Positions 50,606 to 59,213 of a stretch of 64,000 bases of DNA are shown in pieces. How positions within the stretch are numbered: position 1 is the first letter of the stretch; each line of letters begins with the position of its first letter. The stretch comes from Mycobacterium lentiflavum. GTDB taxonomy: Bacteria; Actinomycetota; Actinomycetes; Mycobacteriales; Mycobacteriaceae. Location of the stretch: contig NZ_CP092423.2 of NCBI RefSeq assembly GCF_022374895.2, positions 3,472,001 to 3,536,000 of the forward strand, written 5' to 3'. A model generated the notes under the pieces. The model had not been told where the DNA came from. It did no database searches and worked only from the letters and a program-made list of their open reading frames with translations. The translations under genes were made by a program, and so were the position numbers.

Positions 50606-51595
50606 GCCCGCGTGCGCGACGATCGCGCCGGCGGCGTTGAGCACGACGGCGTCGCGGACCGCGCCCTTGGCGCCGCCCAGCACGGCGCGCACTTCCGCGG
50701 CGTTGGCGTACGCGTCACCGCCCAGCAGCTGGTCGAGATCGGCGCGAGCGAACCCGAATCCCGCGGGATCGAACGTGAGCTTGTCCACCGTGCCCGCCTG
50801 GACGCGCCAGATCGTGCTCGTGGTGGTCGTGGTCAGTTCGTCGAGGCCGTCGTCACCGTGCACGACCAGCACGCTGGCACGGCGCGCGGCGAACACCCCG
50901 GCCATCACCTCGGCGAGGTTGGCGAACGCGCAGCCGATCAACCCGGCCCGTGGCAACGCCGGGTTGGTAAGCGGCCCAAGGAGATTGAAGACCGTCGGAA
51001 TACCGATCTCGCGGCGCACCGCCGACGCGTGCCGGTAGGACGGATGAAACGTGGGCGCGAAGCAGAACCCGATCCCGACCTCGGCGAGACTGCGCGCAAC
51101 CTGATCGGGCCCCAGATCGATGCGCACGCCGAGGGCCTCGAGCGTGTCGGCGCCACCGGACAGCGACGACGCCGCGCGGTTGCCGTGTTTGACCACCGGC
51201 ACCCCGGCGGCGGCGACCACGATCGCGGCCATCGTGGACAGGTTGACGGTGTTGACGCCGTCACCGCCGGTACCGACGATGTCGACGGCGTCACCGCGGA
51301 TCGCTTCGGCCGGGATGCGGCGCGCGTGGCCGAGCATCACGTCGGCCAGCTCGCTGACTTCGGCGGCGGTGGGCACCTTCATCTTCATCGCGACCGCGAA
51401 GGCGGCGATCTGGGCCGGGCGCGCATTGCCCGTCATGATCTGGTCCATCGCCCACGCGGCTTGACCGCGGGCCAGGTTCTGCCCGTCGGTCAACCGGCCC
51501 AGCAGCTGCGGCCAGGTCGGGGTGGCCCCGGGAGCAGTCGCGGAAAACGCCCGAAGCGAGGGAGGCTCCGAGGAAGCCTCAGATGATCCAGCCAC
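50480..51595 (-). CDS. trpD: Anthranilate phosphoribosyltransferase TrpD
   Basis: Second step of tryptophan synthesis, moving phosphoribose from PRPP to anthranilate. The 371-residue enzyme has the PRPP loops DIVGTGGDGVNTVNLSTMAA and KHGNRAASSLSGGAD, LEALGVRIDLGP, CFAPTFHPSYRHAS, RREIGIPTVFNLLGPLTNP and VVHGDDGLDELTTTT. GTG 51595 gives VAGSSEASSEPPS, similar to the M. tuberculosis start; a longer frame reaches 51709 without support. It is a single gene here, not in a trp operon, and is divergent from ctaE. Confidence 0.95.
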   Translation of the reverse strand: MAGSSEASSEPPSLRAFSATAPGATPTWPQLLGRLTDGQNLARGQAAWAMDQIMTGNARPAQIAAFAVAMKMKVPTAAEVSELADVMLGHARRIPAEAIRGDAVDIVGTGGDGVNTVNLSTMAAIVVAAAGVPVVKHGNRAASSLSGGADTLEALGVRIDLGPDQVARSLAEVGIGFCFAPTFHPSYRHASAVRREIGIPTVFNLLGPLTNPALPRAGLIGCAFANLAEVMAGVFAARRASVLVVHGDDGLDELTTTTTSTIWRVQAGTVDKLTFDPAGFGFARADLDQLLGGDAYANAAEVRAVLGGAKGAVRDAVVLNAAGAIVAHAGLSSRAEWLPAWEDGLQRAGAAIDSGAAEQLLARWVRFSQQA

Positions 51596-51733
51596 GCGCC
51601 GATGGTCCCACGTGGACCAACCGACACCCAACCGTCGTTTCGGGGCCGGAAAAAGTTCCACAAAAACGACGCGCGCAGACGAATTTCCGCCCCGGGTAGA
51701 GTTCAACAACTACAAAGCGTCATACTTGCGGAT

Positions 51734-52345
51734 GTGACGAGTGCTGTAGGGACCTCGGGGACCGCGATCACGTCGCGAGTTCATTCGCTGAATCGGCCCA
51801 ACATGGTCAGTGTCGGCACCATAGTGTGGCTGTCCAGCGAGCTCATGTTCTTTGCTGGCCTGTTCGCGTTCTATTTCACGGCGCGGGCGCAGGCGGGTGG
51901 GAACTGGCCGCCGCCGCCGACCGAGCTGAATCTGTACCAGGCCGTGCCGGTGACGTTGGTGTTGATCGCGTCGTCGTTCACCTGCCAGATGGGCGTGTTC
52001 GCCGCCGAGCGCGGCGACGTCTTCGGCCTGCGCCGGTGGTACGTGATCACCTTCCTGATGGGACTGTTCTTCGTCCTCGGGCAGGCCTACGAGTACTTCC
52101 ACCTGGGCACCCACGGGACGACCATTCACGGCAGCGCCTACGGCAGCGTGTTCTATCTGGCCACCGGCTTCCACGGCCTCCACGTGACCGGCGGGCTCAT
52201 CGCCTTCATCTTCCTGCTGGCCCGAACCGGGATGAGTAAGTTCACCCCGGCGCAGGCGACGGCCAGCATCGTCGTCTCCTACTACTGGCATTTCGTCGAC
52301 ATCGTGTGGATCGCGCTGTTCACCGTGATCTATTTCATCCGATGA
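51734..52345 (+). CDS. ctaE: Cytochrome aa3 oxidase subunit III
   Basis: A 203-residue heme-copper oxidase subunit III with five helices. Conserved segments are VSVGTIVWLSSELMFFAGLF, FTCQMGVFAAERGD, GQAYEYFHLGTHG, GSVFYLATGFHGLHVTGGL and YYWHFVDIVWIALFTVIYFI. The GTG 51734 start gives VTSAVGTSGTAITSRVHS as in M. tuberculosis. It is first in the ctaE-qcrCAB operon, whose products form one bcc-aa3 supercomplex. No ribosome-binding site stands out before it, so a leaderless message is possible. Confidence 0.96.
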   Translation: MTSAVGTSGTAITSRVHSLNRPNMVSVGTIVWLSSELMFFAGLFAFYFTARAQAGGNWPPPPTELNLYQAVPVTLVLIASSFTCQMGVFAAERGDVFGLRRWYVITFLMGLFFVLGQAYEYFHLGTHGTTIHGSAYGSVFYLATGFHGLHVTGGLIAFIFLLARTGMSKFTPAQATASIVVSYYWHFVDIVWIALFTVIYFIR

Positions 52346-52387
52346 GCCGGCGGCTCCGAATACAGGGAAATAGACAGGAGTGCTCGG

Positions 52388-53260
52388 TTGAAGAACCTGG
52401 GGTTCATCCGATCTCGCGGCCGTAAGCCGCAGAGTCAGCCTCGCAAAAAAGCCCTGCCGGAGCAGAGCAGGCGGCGCCTGCGCCGTCGGCTGTCGGGCGG
52501 GCTGCTGCTGATGATCGCGCTGACCATCTCCGGCGGGCTGGCCGCAGTGCTGACCCCCACCCCACAGGTCGCGGTCGCCGACGAGTCGAACTCGGCGCTG
52601 CTGCGCAACGGTAAGCAGCTGTTCGACACGTCCTGTGTGTCCTGCCACGGCGCCAACCTGCAGGGCGTGCCGGACCACGGGCCCAGCCTGATCGGTGTCG
52701 GCGAAGCGGCGGTGTACTTCCAGGTGTCCAGCGGCCGCATGCCGGCCATGCGCGGCGAGGCCCAGGCCCCGCGTAAAGCGCCGATCTTCGACGAGGCCCA
52801 GATCGACGCACTCGGGGCCTACGTCCAGGCCAACGGTGGCGGCCCCACCGTGGTCCGCAACCCCGACGGCAGCATCGCGATGCACTCGTTGCGCGGCGAC
52901 GACCTCGGCCGCGGTGGCGATCTGTTCCGCCTCAACTGCGCCTCGTGCCACAACTTCACCGGTAAGGGCGGCGCGCTGTCGTCGGGCAAGTACGCGCCCG
53001 ACCTGGGTGAGGCCAACGAGCAGCAGATCCTGACCGCGATGCTGACCGGCCCGCAGAACATGCCGAAGTTCGACGACCGCCAGCTATCCTTCGAGGCCAA
53101 GAAGGACATCATCGGCTACGTCAAGAACGTCACCGAGGAGCGGTCGCCGGGTGGCTACGGCCTCGGCGGGTTTGGACCGGCGCCCGAGGGCATGGCGGCG
53201 TGGATCATCGGGATGGTCGCGGCCATCGCGTTGGCATTGTGGATTGGGGCACGGGCATGA
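52388..53260 (+). CDS. qcrC: Diheme cytochrome c subunit QcrC of the bcc complex
   Basis: A 290-residue protein replacing soluble cytochrome c in actinobacteria. It has a basic N-terminus, a membrane helix (about 37-56), two heme c sites C83VSC86H87 and C184ASC187H188, and a C-terminal anchor (WIIGMVAAIALALWIGA). Heme ligation occurs outside the membrane. The start is TTG 52388 after ACAGGAGTGC. The stop overlaps qcrA as ATGA. Confidence 0.96.
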   Translation: MKNLGFIRSRGRKPQSQPRKKALPEQSRRRLRRRLSGGLLLMIALTISGGLAAVLTPTPQVAVADESNSALLRNGKQLFDTSCVSCHGANLQGVPDHGPSLIGVGEAAVYFQVSSGRMPAMRGEAQAPRKAPIFDEAQIDALGAYVQANGGGPTVVRNPDGSIAMHSLRGDDLGRGGDLFRLNCASCHNFTGKGGALSSGKYAPDLGEANEQQILTAMLTGPQNMPKFDDRQLSFEAKKDIIGYVKNVTEERSPGGYGLGGFGPAPEGMAAWIIGMVAAIALALWIGARA

Positions 53261-54435
53261 GCTCGGAAAGCACCGGCGTCGGTAAAGAGCCGGACCAGGC
53301 CGCACTGGCCGCGATGTCCAACCAGGAACTGCTCGAGCTGGGCGGCAAGATCGACGGCGTCGAGACCGTCTTCAAGGAACCGCGCTGGCCGGTCGAGGGC
53401 ACCAAGGCCGAGAAACGTGCCGAGCGCGGTGTGGCCCTGTGGCTTTTGCTGGGCGGCGGGTTCGGGTTGGCCCTGCTGCTGATCTTCCTGTTCTGGCCGT
53501 GGGAGTACAAATCGAACGGGCAGGCCGGCAACTTCCTCTACTCGCTGGCCACGCCGCTGTACGGCTTCACCTTCGGCATGTCGGTCCTGTCGATCGGCAT
53601 CGGCGCGATCCTGTACCAGAAACGCTTTATCCCGGAAGAGATTTCGATCCAGGACCGCCATGACGGCGCCTCGCGCGACATCGACCGCAAGACGGTCGTC
53701 GCGAACCTGACCGATGCCTACGAGACGTCGACGATCGGGCGCCGCAAGCTGATCGGAGCGTCGTTCGGCCTGGGCATGGGCGCGTTCGGGCTTGGCACCC
53801 TGGTGGCGTTTGCCGGCGGTCTGATCAAGAACCCGTGGAAGCCGGTCGTGCCCACCGCCGACGGCATGAAAGCGGTGCTGTGGACGTCGGGCTGGACCCC
53901 GCGCTACCACGGCGAGACGATCTTCCTGGCGCGTGCCACCGGCGCCACCGAGGGTGCGCCGTTCGTCAAGATGCGCCCCGAGGATATGGCCGCCGGCGGC
54001 ATGGAGACCGTGTTCCCGTGGCGCGAGTCCGACGGCGACGGCACCACGGTGGAATCGCACGAAAAGCTGATCGGCATCAAGATGGGTGTCCGTAATCCCG
54101 TGATGCTCATCCGGATTCGGCCCACCGACATGCCGCGGGTGGTCAAGCGTCAGAACCAGGAAAGCTTCAACTTCGGCGAGTTCTTCGCATTCACTAAGGT
54201 CTGCTCGCACCTGGGCTGCCCGTCGTCGCTGTACGAGCAGCAGTCATACCGAATCCTGTGCCCCTGCCACCAATCGCAGTTCGACGCTCTGCACTTCGCC
54301 AAGCCGATCTTCGGCCCGGCGGCCCGTGCGTTGGCGCAACTGCCGATCACCATTGACTCCAACGGGTATCTGGTTGCCAACGGTGACTTCATCGAGCCCG
54401 TCGGTCCTGCATTCTGGGAGAGGACGACAACATGA
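53257..54435 (+). CDS. qcrA: Rieske iron-sulfur subunit QcrA
   Basis: A 392-residue Rieske protein of the bcc complex with three membrane helices (about 60-82, 95-120 and near 165-190) and a C-terminal 2Fe-2S domain with KVCSHLGCPSSLYEQQ and LCPCHQSQFDALHFA. The N-terminal cytoplasmic part, MSSESTGVGKEPDQAALAAM, is about 35 residues shorter than in M. tuberculosis as I recall it, because the start is fixed by the ATGA overlap with qcrC. The stop overlaps qcrB as ATGA. Confidence 0.96.
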   Translation: MSSESTGVGKEPDQAALAAMSNQELLELGGKIDGVETVFKEPRWPVEGTKAEKRAERGVALWLLLGGGFGLALLLIFLFWPWEYKSNGQAGNFLYSLATPLYGFTFGMSVLSIGIGAILYQKRFIPEEISIQDRHDGASRDIDRKTVVANLTDAYETSTIGRRKLIGASFGLGMGAFGLGTLVAFAGGLIKNPWKPVVPTADGMKAVLWTSGWTPRYHGETIFLARATGATEGAPFVKMRPEDMAAGGMETVFPWRESDGDGTTVESHEKLIGIKMGVRNPVMLIRIRPTDMPRVVKRQNQESFNFGEFFAFTKVCSHLGCPSSLYEQQSYRILCPCHQSQFDALHFAKPIFGPAARALAQLPITIDSNGYLVANGDFIEPVGPAFWERTTT

Positions 54436-56078
54436 GTCCGAAACTGAGTCCCCCGAAGATCGGCGATGTCCTGGCCCGCCAGGGCGAGGACATCGACACC
54501 CGGTATCACCCGTCGGCCGCGGTCCGCCGGCAGCTCAACAAGGTCTTCCCGACGCACTGGTCGTTCCTGCTCGGTGAGATCGCGATGTACAGCTTCTTCG
54601 TGCTGCTGATCACCGGCGTGTACCTGACGCTGTTCTTCGACCCGTCGATGGTCGACGTCACCTACAACGGCGTGTACCAGCCGCTGCGCGGCGTCGAGAT
54701 GTCGCGGGCCTACCAGTCGGCACTCGACATCTCCTTCGAGGTCCGCGGCGGCCTGTTCGTCCGCCAGATCCACCACTGGGCCGCGCTGATGTTCTCGGCG
54801 TCGATCATGGTGCACCTGGCGCGCATCTTCTTCACCGGCGCGTTCCGCCGGCCCCGCGAGGCCAACTGGGTGATCGGCTCGCTGTTGCTGATCCTGTCGA
54901 TGTTCGAGGGCTACTTTGGCTACTCCCTGCCCGACGACCTGCTCTCCGGTATCGGTCTGCGGGCTGCGCTCTCGTCGATCACCCTGGGCATGCCGGTGAT
55001 CGGAACCTGGCTGCACTGGGCATTGTTCGGCGGTGACTTCCCCGGCACCATCCTGATCCCCCGGATGTACGCCCTGCACATCCTGCTGATCCCGGGCATC
55101 ATCCTGGCGCTGATCGGGTTGCACCTGGCCATGGTGTGGTTCCAGAAACACACCCAGTTCCCCGGGCCCGGACGCACCGAGCACAACGTCGTCGGCGTGC
55201 GCGTCATGCCGGTGTTCGCGGTCAAGTCCGGCGCGTTCTTCGCGGCCATCGTCGGGGTGCTGGGCCTGATGGGCGGTCTGCTGCAGATCAACCCGATCTG
55301 GAACCTGGGTCCGTACAAGCCATCTCAGGTGTCGGCCGGCTCGCAGCCCGACTTCTACATGATGTGGACCGAAGGCCTGGCGCGTATCTGGCCGCCATGG
55401 GAGTTCTACTTCTGGCACCACACCGTTCCGGCCGTGGTCTGGGTGGCGCTGATCATGGGTGCCGTTTTCATGCTGCTGATCATCTACCCGTTCCTGGAGA
55501 AGCGGTTCAGCGGCGACAAGGCCCACCACAACCTGCTGCAGCGGCCGCGCGACGTGCCGGTGCGCACCTCGATCGGCGCGATGGCGATCGCCTTCTACAT
55601 GCTGCTGACGCTGTGCGCGATGAACGACATCATCGCGTTCACGTTCCACATCTCGCTGAACGCGACGACGTGGATCGGGCGTATCGGCATGGTGATCCTG
55701 CCGCCGTTCGTCTTCTTCATCAGCTACCGCTGGTGCATTGGGCTGCAGCGCAGCGACCGGGCGTTGCTTGAGCACGGCGTCGAGACCGGCATCATCAAGC
55801 GGCTGCCGCACGGTGCCTACATCGAGCTGCACCAGCCGCTCGGCCCGGTCGACGACCACGGCCACCCGATTCCGCTGGAATACGCAGGCGCGGCGATTCC
55901 CAACAAGATGAACAAGCTGGGCTCGGGCGGTACGCCGGGCAGCGGCAGCTTCTTGTTCGCCGACCCGGTGTCCGAGGATGCCGCGCTGCGTGAGGCGGCC
56001 CACGCCTCGGAGCAACGCGCGCTCACCGCGCTGCGGGAACGCCAAGAAACCAACGGCTCCACTAACGGGGAACACTAG
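54432..56078 (+). CDS. qcrB: Cytochrome b subunit QcrB
   Basis: A 548-residue menaquinol-oxidising cytochrome b with eight core helices. Heme-ligand histidine regions are RQIHHWAALMF with MVHLARIFF, and TWLHWALFG with ALHILLIPGIILALIGLHL in two parts. The Qo-site segment is GLARIWPPWEFYFWHHTVPA, where PPWE replaces the PEWY motif as in other actinobacteria. Thr313, just before it (MMWTEG), is the residue whose change gives telacebec resistance in M. tuberculosis; here it is wild type. The C-terminal 120 residues are a soluble tail. A hairpin overlaps its stop. Confidence 0.97.
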   Translation: MSPKLSPPKIGDVLARQGEDIDTRYHPSAAVRRQLNKVFPTHWSFLLGEIAMYSFFVLLITGVYLTLFFDPSMVDVTYNGVYQPLRGVEMSRAYQSALDISFEVRGGLFVRQIHHWAALMFSASIMVHLARIFFTGAFRRPREANWVIGSLLLILSMFEGYFGYSLPDDLLSGIGLRAALSSITLGMPVIGTWLHWALFGGDFPGTILIPRMYALHILLIPGIILALIGLHLAMVWFQKHTQFPGPGRTEHNVVGVRVMPVFAVKSGAFFAAIVGVLGLMGGLLQINPIWNLGPYKPSQVSAGSQPDFYMMWTEGLARIWPPWEFYFWHHTVPAVVWVALIMGAVFMLLIIYPFLEKRFSGDKAHHNLLQRPRDVPVRTSIGAMAIAFYMLLTLCAMNDIIAFTFHISLNATTWIGRIGMVILPPFVFFISYRWCIGLQRSDRALLEHGVETGIIKRLPHGAYIELHQPLGPVDDHGHPIPLEYAGAAIPNKMNKLGSGGTPGSGSFLFADPVSEDAALREAAHASEQRALTALRERQETNGSTNGEH

Positions 56079-56094
56079 CCGCTACGGCTAGTGT
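56072..56094. terminator. Hairpin at the qcrB stop
   Basis: A perfect 10-bp inverted repeat ACACTAGCCG / CGGCTAGTGT with a CTA loop. It includes the qcrB TAG and touches the stop of the convergent DUF5994 gene. No U-tract follows, so it would be a weak, bidirectional terminator. Confidence 0.65.
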
Positions 56095-56567
56095 CAGTCG
56101 GCGGCGCGCTGCTGTTGGGCGGCGCGCAGGATCGATCCCGCGGTCATGAAGGCGGGCTTCTCCTGGTCGGCGGGACAAACCGGGAGGTCAGCTGCGCAGC
56201 GCAACACCATGAGCGCCAGCGCGTTGTAGGTCGCATACGGGATGACCAGCAGGTTGGCGTGACGGTCGCCAGCCGCGATGGTGATGATGTGGTGGCGCTT
56301 TTGGTCCCATCCCGGCCAATTGAAGTCCGGTGGTCGTTGCAGCGGTTGCCAATTGACGTTGATCGACGTGATGTCGCCCAGCATCGGGGTCAAGAGGGCG
56401 ACCAGGTCGGGCAACTCAATGCTCATGCGGTCAGCGCGCGGCCACCACGCGCCATCGATGACGCGGCCGAGCTCACGAGCCACCGATAACCGGATGGGTT
56501 TCGCTCGGCCTCGACCGAAGGGACGGCTCATCGCGGATGTCGGCTTGCGCTGCTGAGTGACATACAC
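56094..56567 (-). CDS. DUF5994 family protein
   Basis: A 157-residue cytoplasmic protein. The family hallmark is GRVIDGAWWPRADRMSIELP, followed by SINVNWQPLQRPPDFNWPGW and IITIAAGDRHANLLVIPYAT. DUF5994 proteins are common in mycobacteria and often occur in several copies; function is unknown. Either ATG 56567 or ATG 56531 (MSRPFGRGR) may be the start. M. tuberculosis has no gene at this place between qcrB and Rv2197c. Confidence 0.82.
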   Translation of the reverse strand: MYVTQQRKPTSAMSRPFGRGRAKPIRLSVARELGRVIDGAWWPRADRMSIELPDLVALLTPMLGDITSINVNWQPLQRPPDFNWPGWDQKRHHIITIAAGDRHANLLVIPYATYNALALMVLRCAADLPVCPADQEKPAFMTAGSILRAAQQQRAAD

Positions 56568-56747
56568 TTCATGGGCGATCCCTTCACCGTCGACATCGCC
56601 CTCAAAGTCGGGGGCGGCGGAGCGGGGCGCCGATGCGGTTGTACCACCGCTGACAACGAGGCCAACTCACGCTTGACGCTACGCCACAGGTAGGCGATTC
56701 CCGAATATGACTGCGTGACGCGGCCCGAAAGTGGGGATGGCTGTCCA

Positions 56748-56981
56748 ATGGCAATTCAAGACTGGAACGACGCACCCGAGATTCATCCGTCGCAGATTCG
56801 AGTGGGTGACGTCATCGGGACGATTCGCCCCACCGGTATGCGCTACACGGTCAAGATGATCGGCTCACCGCACACGGGTCCGCGACAGTGGACGTTTTTC
56901 TGCCGGGACGACGGGGGTCTGCAGCACACCAGCACGTTCCGGGACGGCGAGTTGGTCCGCCGGTACGCCAAGGCTTCGTGA
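56748..56981 (+). CDS. Small hypothetical protein
   Basis: A 77-residue gene starting MAIQDWNDAPEIHPSQIRVG, with FCRDDGGLQHTSTFRDGELV near the end. Two beta-hairpin-like stretches (RYTVKMIGSPHTGPRQWTFF) suggest a small barrel. GGGGATGG lies before the ATG; an in-frame GTG at 56715 would add 11 residues. Its stop is 12 bases from the convergent DUF2561 gene. No family is recognised. It may be part of the same insertion as the DUF5994 gene. Confidence 0.6.
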   Translation: MAIQDWNDAPEIHPSQIRVGDVIGTIRPTGMRYTVKMIGSPHTGPRQWTFFCRDDGGLQHTSTFRDGELVRRYAKAS

Positions 56982-56993
56982 CACCCGCCCCGG

Positions 56994-57626
56994 CTAGGTT
57001 GCCGCGACTTCGCGGCGTAGCTGCCGAACGTAGAGCCATTCGACTGCGGGCATCGCCGCGGTGACGGCCGCGGCCAGCGCGTAGCCGACCCAGGACGGAC
57101 CGTCATGCCCGACCGCCATCGAGTACGTCGCCGCGGCGACGGCAATGAGTGCGATGCCCATCGTGCCGGTCAGGACGACGGTGCCGCGCAACCAGATTCG
57201 GTCCACGGCCTCCCCGGACCACGCCCCGTTCGCGCCGGCGGTCGGTGCGCGCTGCGGGCGCACCCGTTCGACCACGGTGCGCGTGGCGGGCGGCCGGCTC
57301 GGCGGCCGTCCCTGCAGCGCCGTCGACCGAACGATCGGCGGTTCGGCCTTGGTCATCCGGCGGGCCCGCAGCAGCACCGGGATGGCCCCGGCGATGATCA
57401 ACGCGGACACGACGATGACGGTGTACAGCACCCAGGGCGTGCTGTGCGGATTCCGGGCGGCGCTGTGCAGCCCACGGCCAAGGTCGGCCAGCGCGACGGC
57501 GGCGGCCACGCTGACGCCCAGCAACAGCAGCCAGATCGCGGCGCACGTCCCCAGCAGGAGGCGATCGATGACATCGGGCGGAACGGTGTCGTCACCGCTT
57601 CGATACGCGGCGTATCTGCTGACCAT
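56994..57626 (-). CDS. DUF2561 membrane protein (Rv2197c homologue)
   Basis: A 210-residue membrane protein with four hydrophobic helices: AAIWLLLLGVSVAAAVAL, VLYTVIVVSALIIAGAIPVL, VVLTGTMGIALIAVAAATY and WVGYALAAAVTAAMPAVEW. An Arg/Pro-rich loop of about 55 residues lies between the second and third. It starts MVSRYAAYRSGDDTV at ATG 57626, which shares one base with the mmpS3 stop (TGATG), so it is coupled to mmpS3. Function is unknown. Confidence 0.88.
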   Translation of the reverse strand: MVSRYAAYRSGDDTVPPDVIDRLLLGTCAAIWLLLLGVSVAAAVALADLGRGLHSAARNPHSTPWVLYTVIVVSALIIAGAIPVLLRARRMTKAEPPIVRSTALQGRPPSRPPATRTVVERVRPQRAPTAGANGAWSGEAVDRIWLRGTVVLTGTMGIALIAVAAATYSMAVGHDGPSWVGYALAAAVTAAMPAVEWLYVRQLRREVAAT

Positions 57627-58603
57627 CAACAGCTCGTCTGGGGTTGGTCAGCATTGTTCGACGACAGCACCGTTCCGTCACTGGTGGTGATCGAGCAATT
57701 GAGCCGGCTAACCCGGAAGAGGCTGGACGCCTGCACGGAGCCGACGTCGGATTGCGAGATCGGTGTGACCGTCATCGACCACGGGATGTAGACGTTGTGC
57801 TGGGTGCGTGAGCGGCCGGAGGCGTCGACGTAGGTCACCGAGATGATGTCGCCCGGCGCCTTGGTCCCGGTCACCGAATAGGTGACCTGACGTGGACCGG
57901 CCGGCGTCGTCGATGGTGGCGGCGCTGGCGGCGGGGCCGCGGTAGCCGACGTCGTGGCCGGCGGCGGTGTGGTCGACGGCGCGGGTGGCGGCGGCGGTGG
58001 CGGGGGCGGCGGCGTCACCGTCACTGTCTGGGTCTCCGTGGCTGTTGGGGGCGGTGGCGGCGGCACTTCGGTGGTGGTCGGCGGCGGTGGCGGCTTGGTC
58101 GTGGTGATCTCGTCCTGCACCGGCGGCGTCGAGGACGTGGTGCCCGGATTGGCGAGTTGGCTGGTGTCGGTGCGCGCGAACAGCAGCGACACCGAAACCA
58201 CCAGGGCGATCGCGGCCACGATGGCGGCGACGCCGACCACCCACGGCCAGCGTGGGGCGCCTGCGTCGTCAGCGTCGTCGGCCGAGTCGTCGTAATCCTC
58301 GTAGTCGTACAGCCTCAGATCGGCCGGCACATACGGGCCGCTGATGAAATGCTCGGCCTCCGGGGCGGAGTAGGCGCGCGAATATGCGTCCGTCTCGCCG
58401 GTCTGATCTGCCGCCGGTATTGCGCCGCTGTCGCCGAAGGGCTCGAGTTCGTGACGGCCATGCAATTCGCCGCGCACGTCTAATTCGTCATGGTGCTCGT
58501 CTAATTCGTCGTCGGGCTCGCCGCCGGAATTCGGCTCGTGGGTGAGGTCACTGGCCGAATCGGATTCTTCGGGTTCCCATCCCGGGGGTTTCGGCCCGCT
58601 CAT
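57626..58603 (-). CDS. mmpS3: MmpS3 family membrane protein
   Basis: A 325-residue MmpS protein. It has an acidic cytoplasmic N-terminus (1-115; DDELDEHHDELDV, YDYEDYDDSADDADD), one membrane helix (WPWVVGVAAIVAAIALVVSV), a Pro/Thr-rich extracytoplasmic linker including ten consecutive prolines, and the conserved MmpS domain VTYSVTGTKAPGDIISVTYV to the C-terminus. No mmpL gene is beside it, in contrast to other mmpS genes, so it may not be a transport partner. It heads a two-gene unit with the DUF2561 gene. Confidence 0.93.
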   Translation of the reverse strand: MSGPKPPGWEPEESDSASDLTHEPNSGGEPDDELDEHHDELDVRGELHGRHELEPFGDSGAIPAADQTGETDAYSRAYSAPEAEHFISGPYVPADLRLYDYEDYDDSADDADDAGAPRWPWVVGVAAIVAAIALVVSVSLLFARTDTSQLANPGTTSSTPPVQDEITTTKPPPPPTTTEVPPPPPPTATETQTVTVTPPPPPPPPPPAPSTTPPPATTSATAAPPPAPPPSTTPAGPRQVTYSVTGTKAPGDIISVTYVDASGRSRTQHNVYIPWSMTVTPISQSDVGSVQASSLFRVSRLNCSITTSDGTVLSSNNADQPQTSC

Positions 58604-58785
58604 GTCTGCCTGCCCTGTCCAACTGCGTCACCTGCGCACGCGGCTTCAGGGGTACCTCGTGTCGCACGCGCTCGGGAGATTCTCATGTGCTTGCGCAAAC
58701 CCTACCGAACCGGGTGGCGCAAAGAAGTCTTGGCAAACGGGCGACGGCTCAACTGATGCCCAGATTGTTACCTTTGAGACGCAAA

Positions 58786-59205
58786 TCAGTGCTTCTCGGG
58801 ACCCACGTAGTACTCAAAGACCAAGCCGGCGGCCGAAGCAAGGATGAACACCACGCCGGCGACGATCAGCCACGGCAGCCACAGCGCGATACCGACCGCG
58901 GCGACCGAGCCCGACAATGCGAGCATCAGCGGCCACCAGCTGTGCGGGGCGAAGAATCCCAATTCGCCTGCACCGTCGCTGATTTCAGCGCCCTCGTAGT
59001 CCTCGGGCCGGGTGTCGAGGCGACGGGCCACGAACCGGAAGAAGGTAGCCGTGATCAACGCCAGACCGCCGGTCAGCGCCAGTGCGGTGGTACCGGCCCA
59101 TTCCTCGCCGCCGGTGGCGTACAGCGCGGTCAGTACCCCGTAGAGCACCGCGCAAAAGACGAAGAACGCGGCGACGAATTCGAACAGCCTCGCTTCGATA
59201 TGCAT
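58786..59205 (-). CDS. ctaF: Cytochrome aa3 oxidase subunit IV CtaF
   Basis: A 139-residue actinobacterial oxidase subunit IV with four helices: FVAAFFVFCAVLYGVLTALY, ALALTGGLALITATFFRF, WWPLMLALSGSVAAVGIALW and WLIVAGVVFILASAAGLVFE. The N-terminal MHIEARLFEF and the C-terminal YYVGPEKH are conserved. It is eight bases after the ctaC stop, so they are co-transcribed, and it joins the supercomplex with CtaC and CtaE. Confidence 0.94.
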   Translation of the reverse strand: MHIEARLFEFVAAFFVFCAVLYGVLTALYATGGEEWAGTTALALTGGLALITATFFRFVARRLDTRPEDYEGAEISDGAGELGFFAPHSWWPLMLALSGSVAAVGIALWLPWLIVAGVVFILASAAGLVFEYYVGPEKH

Positions 59206-59213
59206 TGCGTGTC

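Noticed and set aside
57950..58100. Glycine-rich plus-strand protein opposite mmpS3
   Set aside because: It is the antisense of the Pro/Thr-rich linker of MmpS3.
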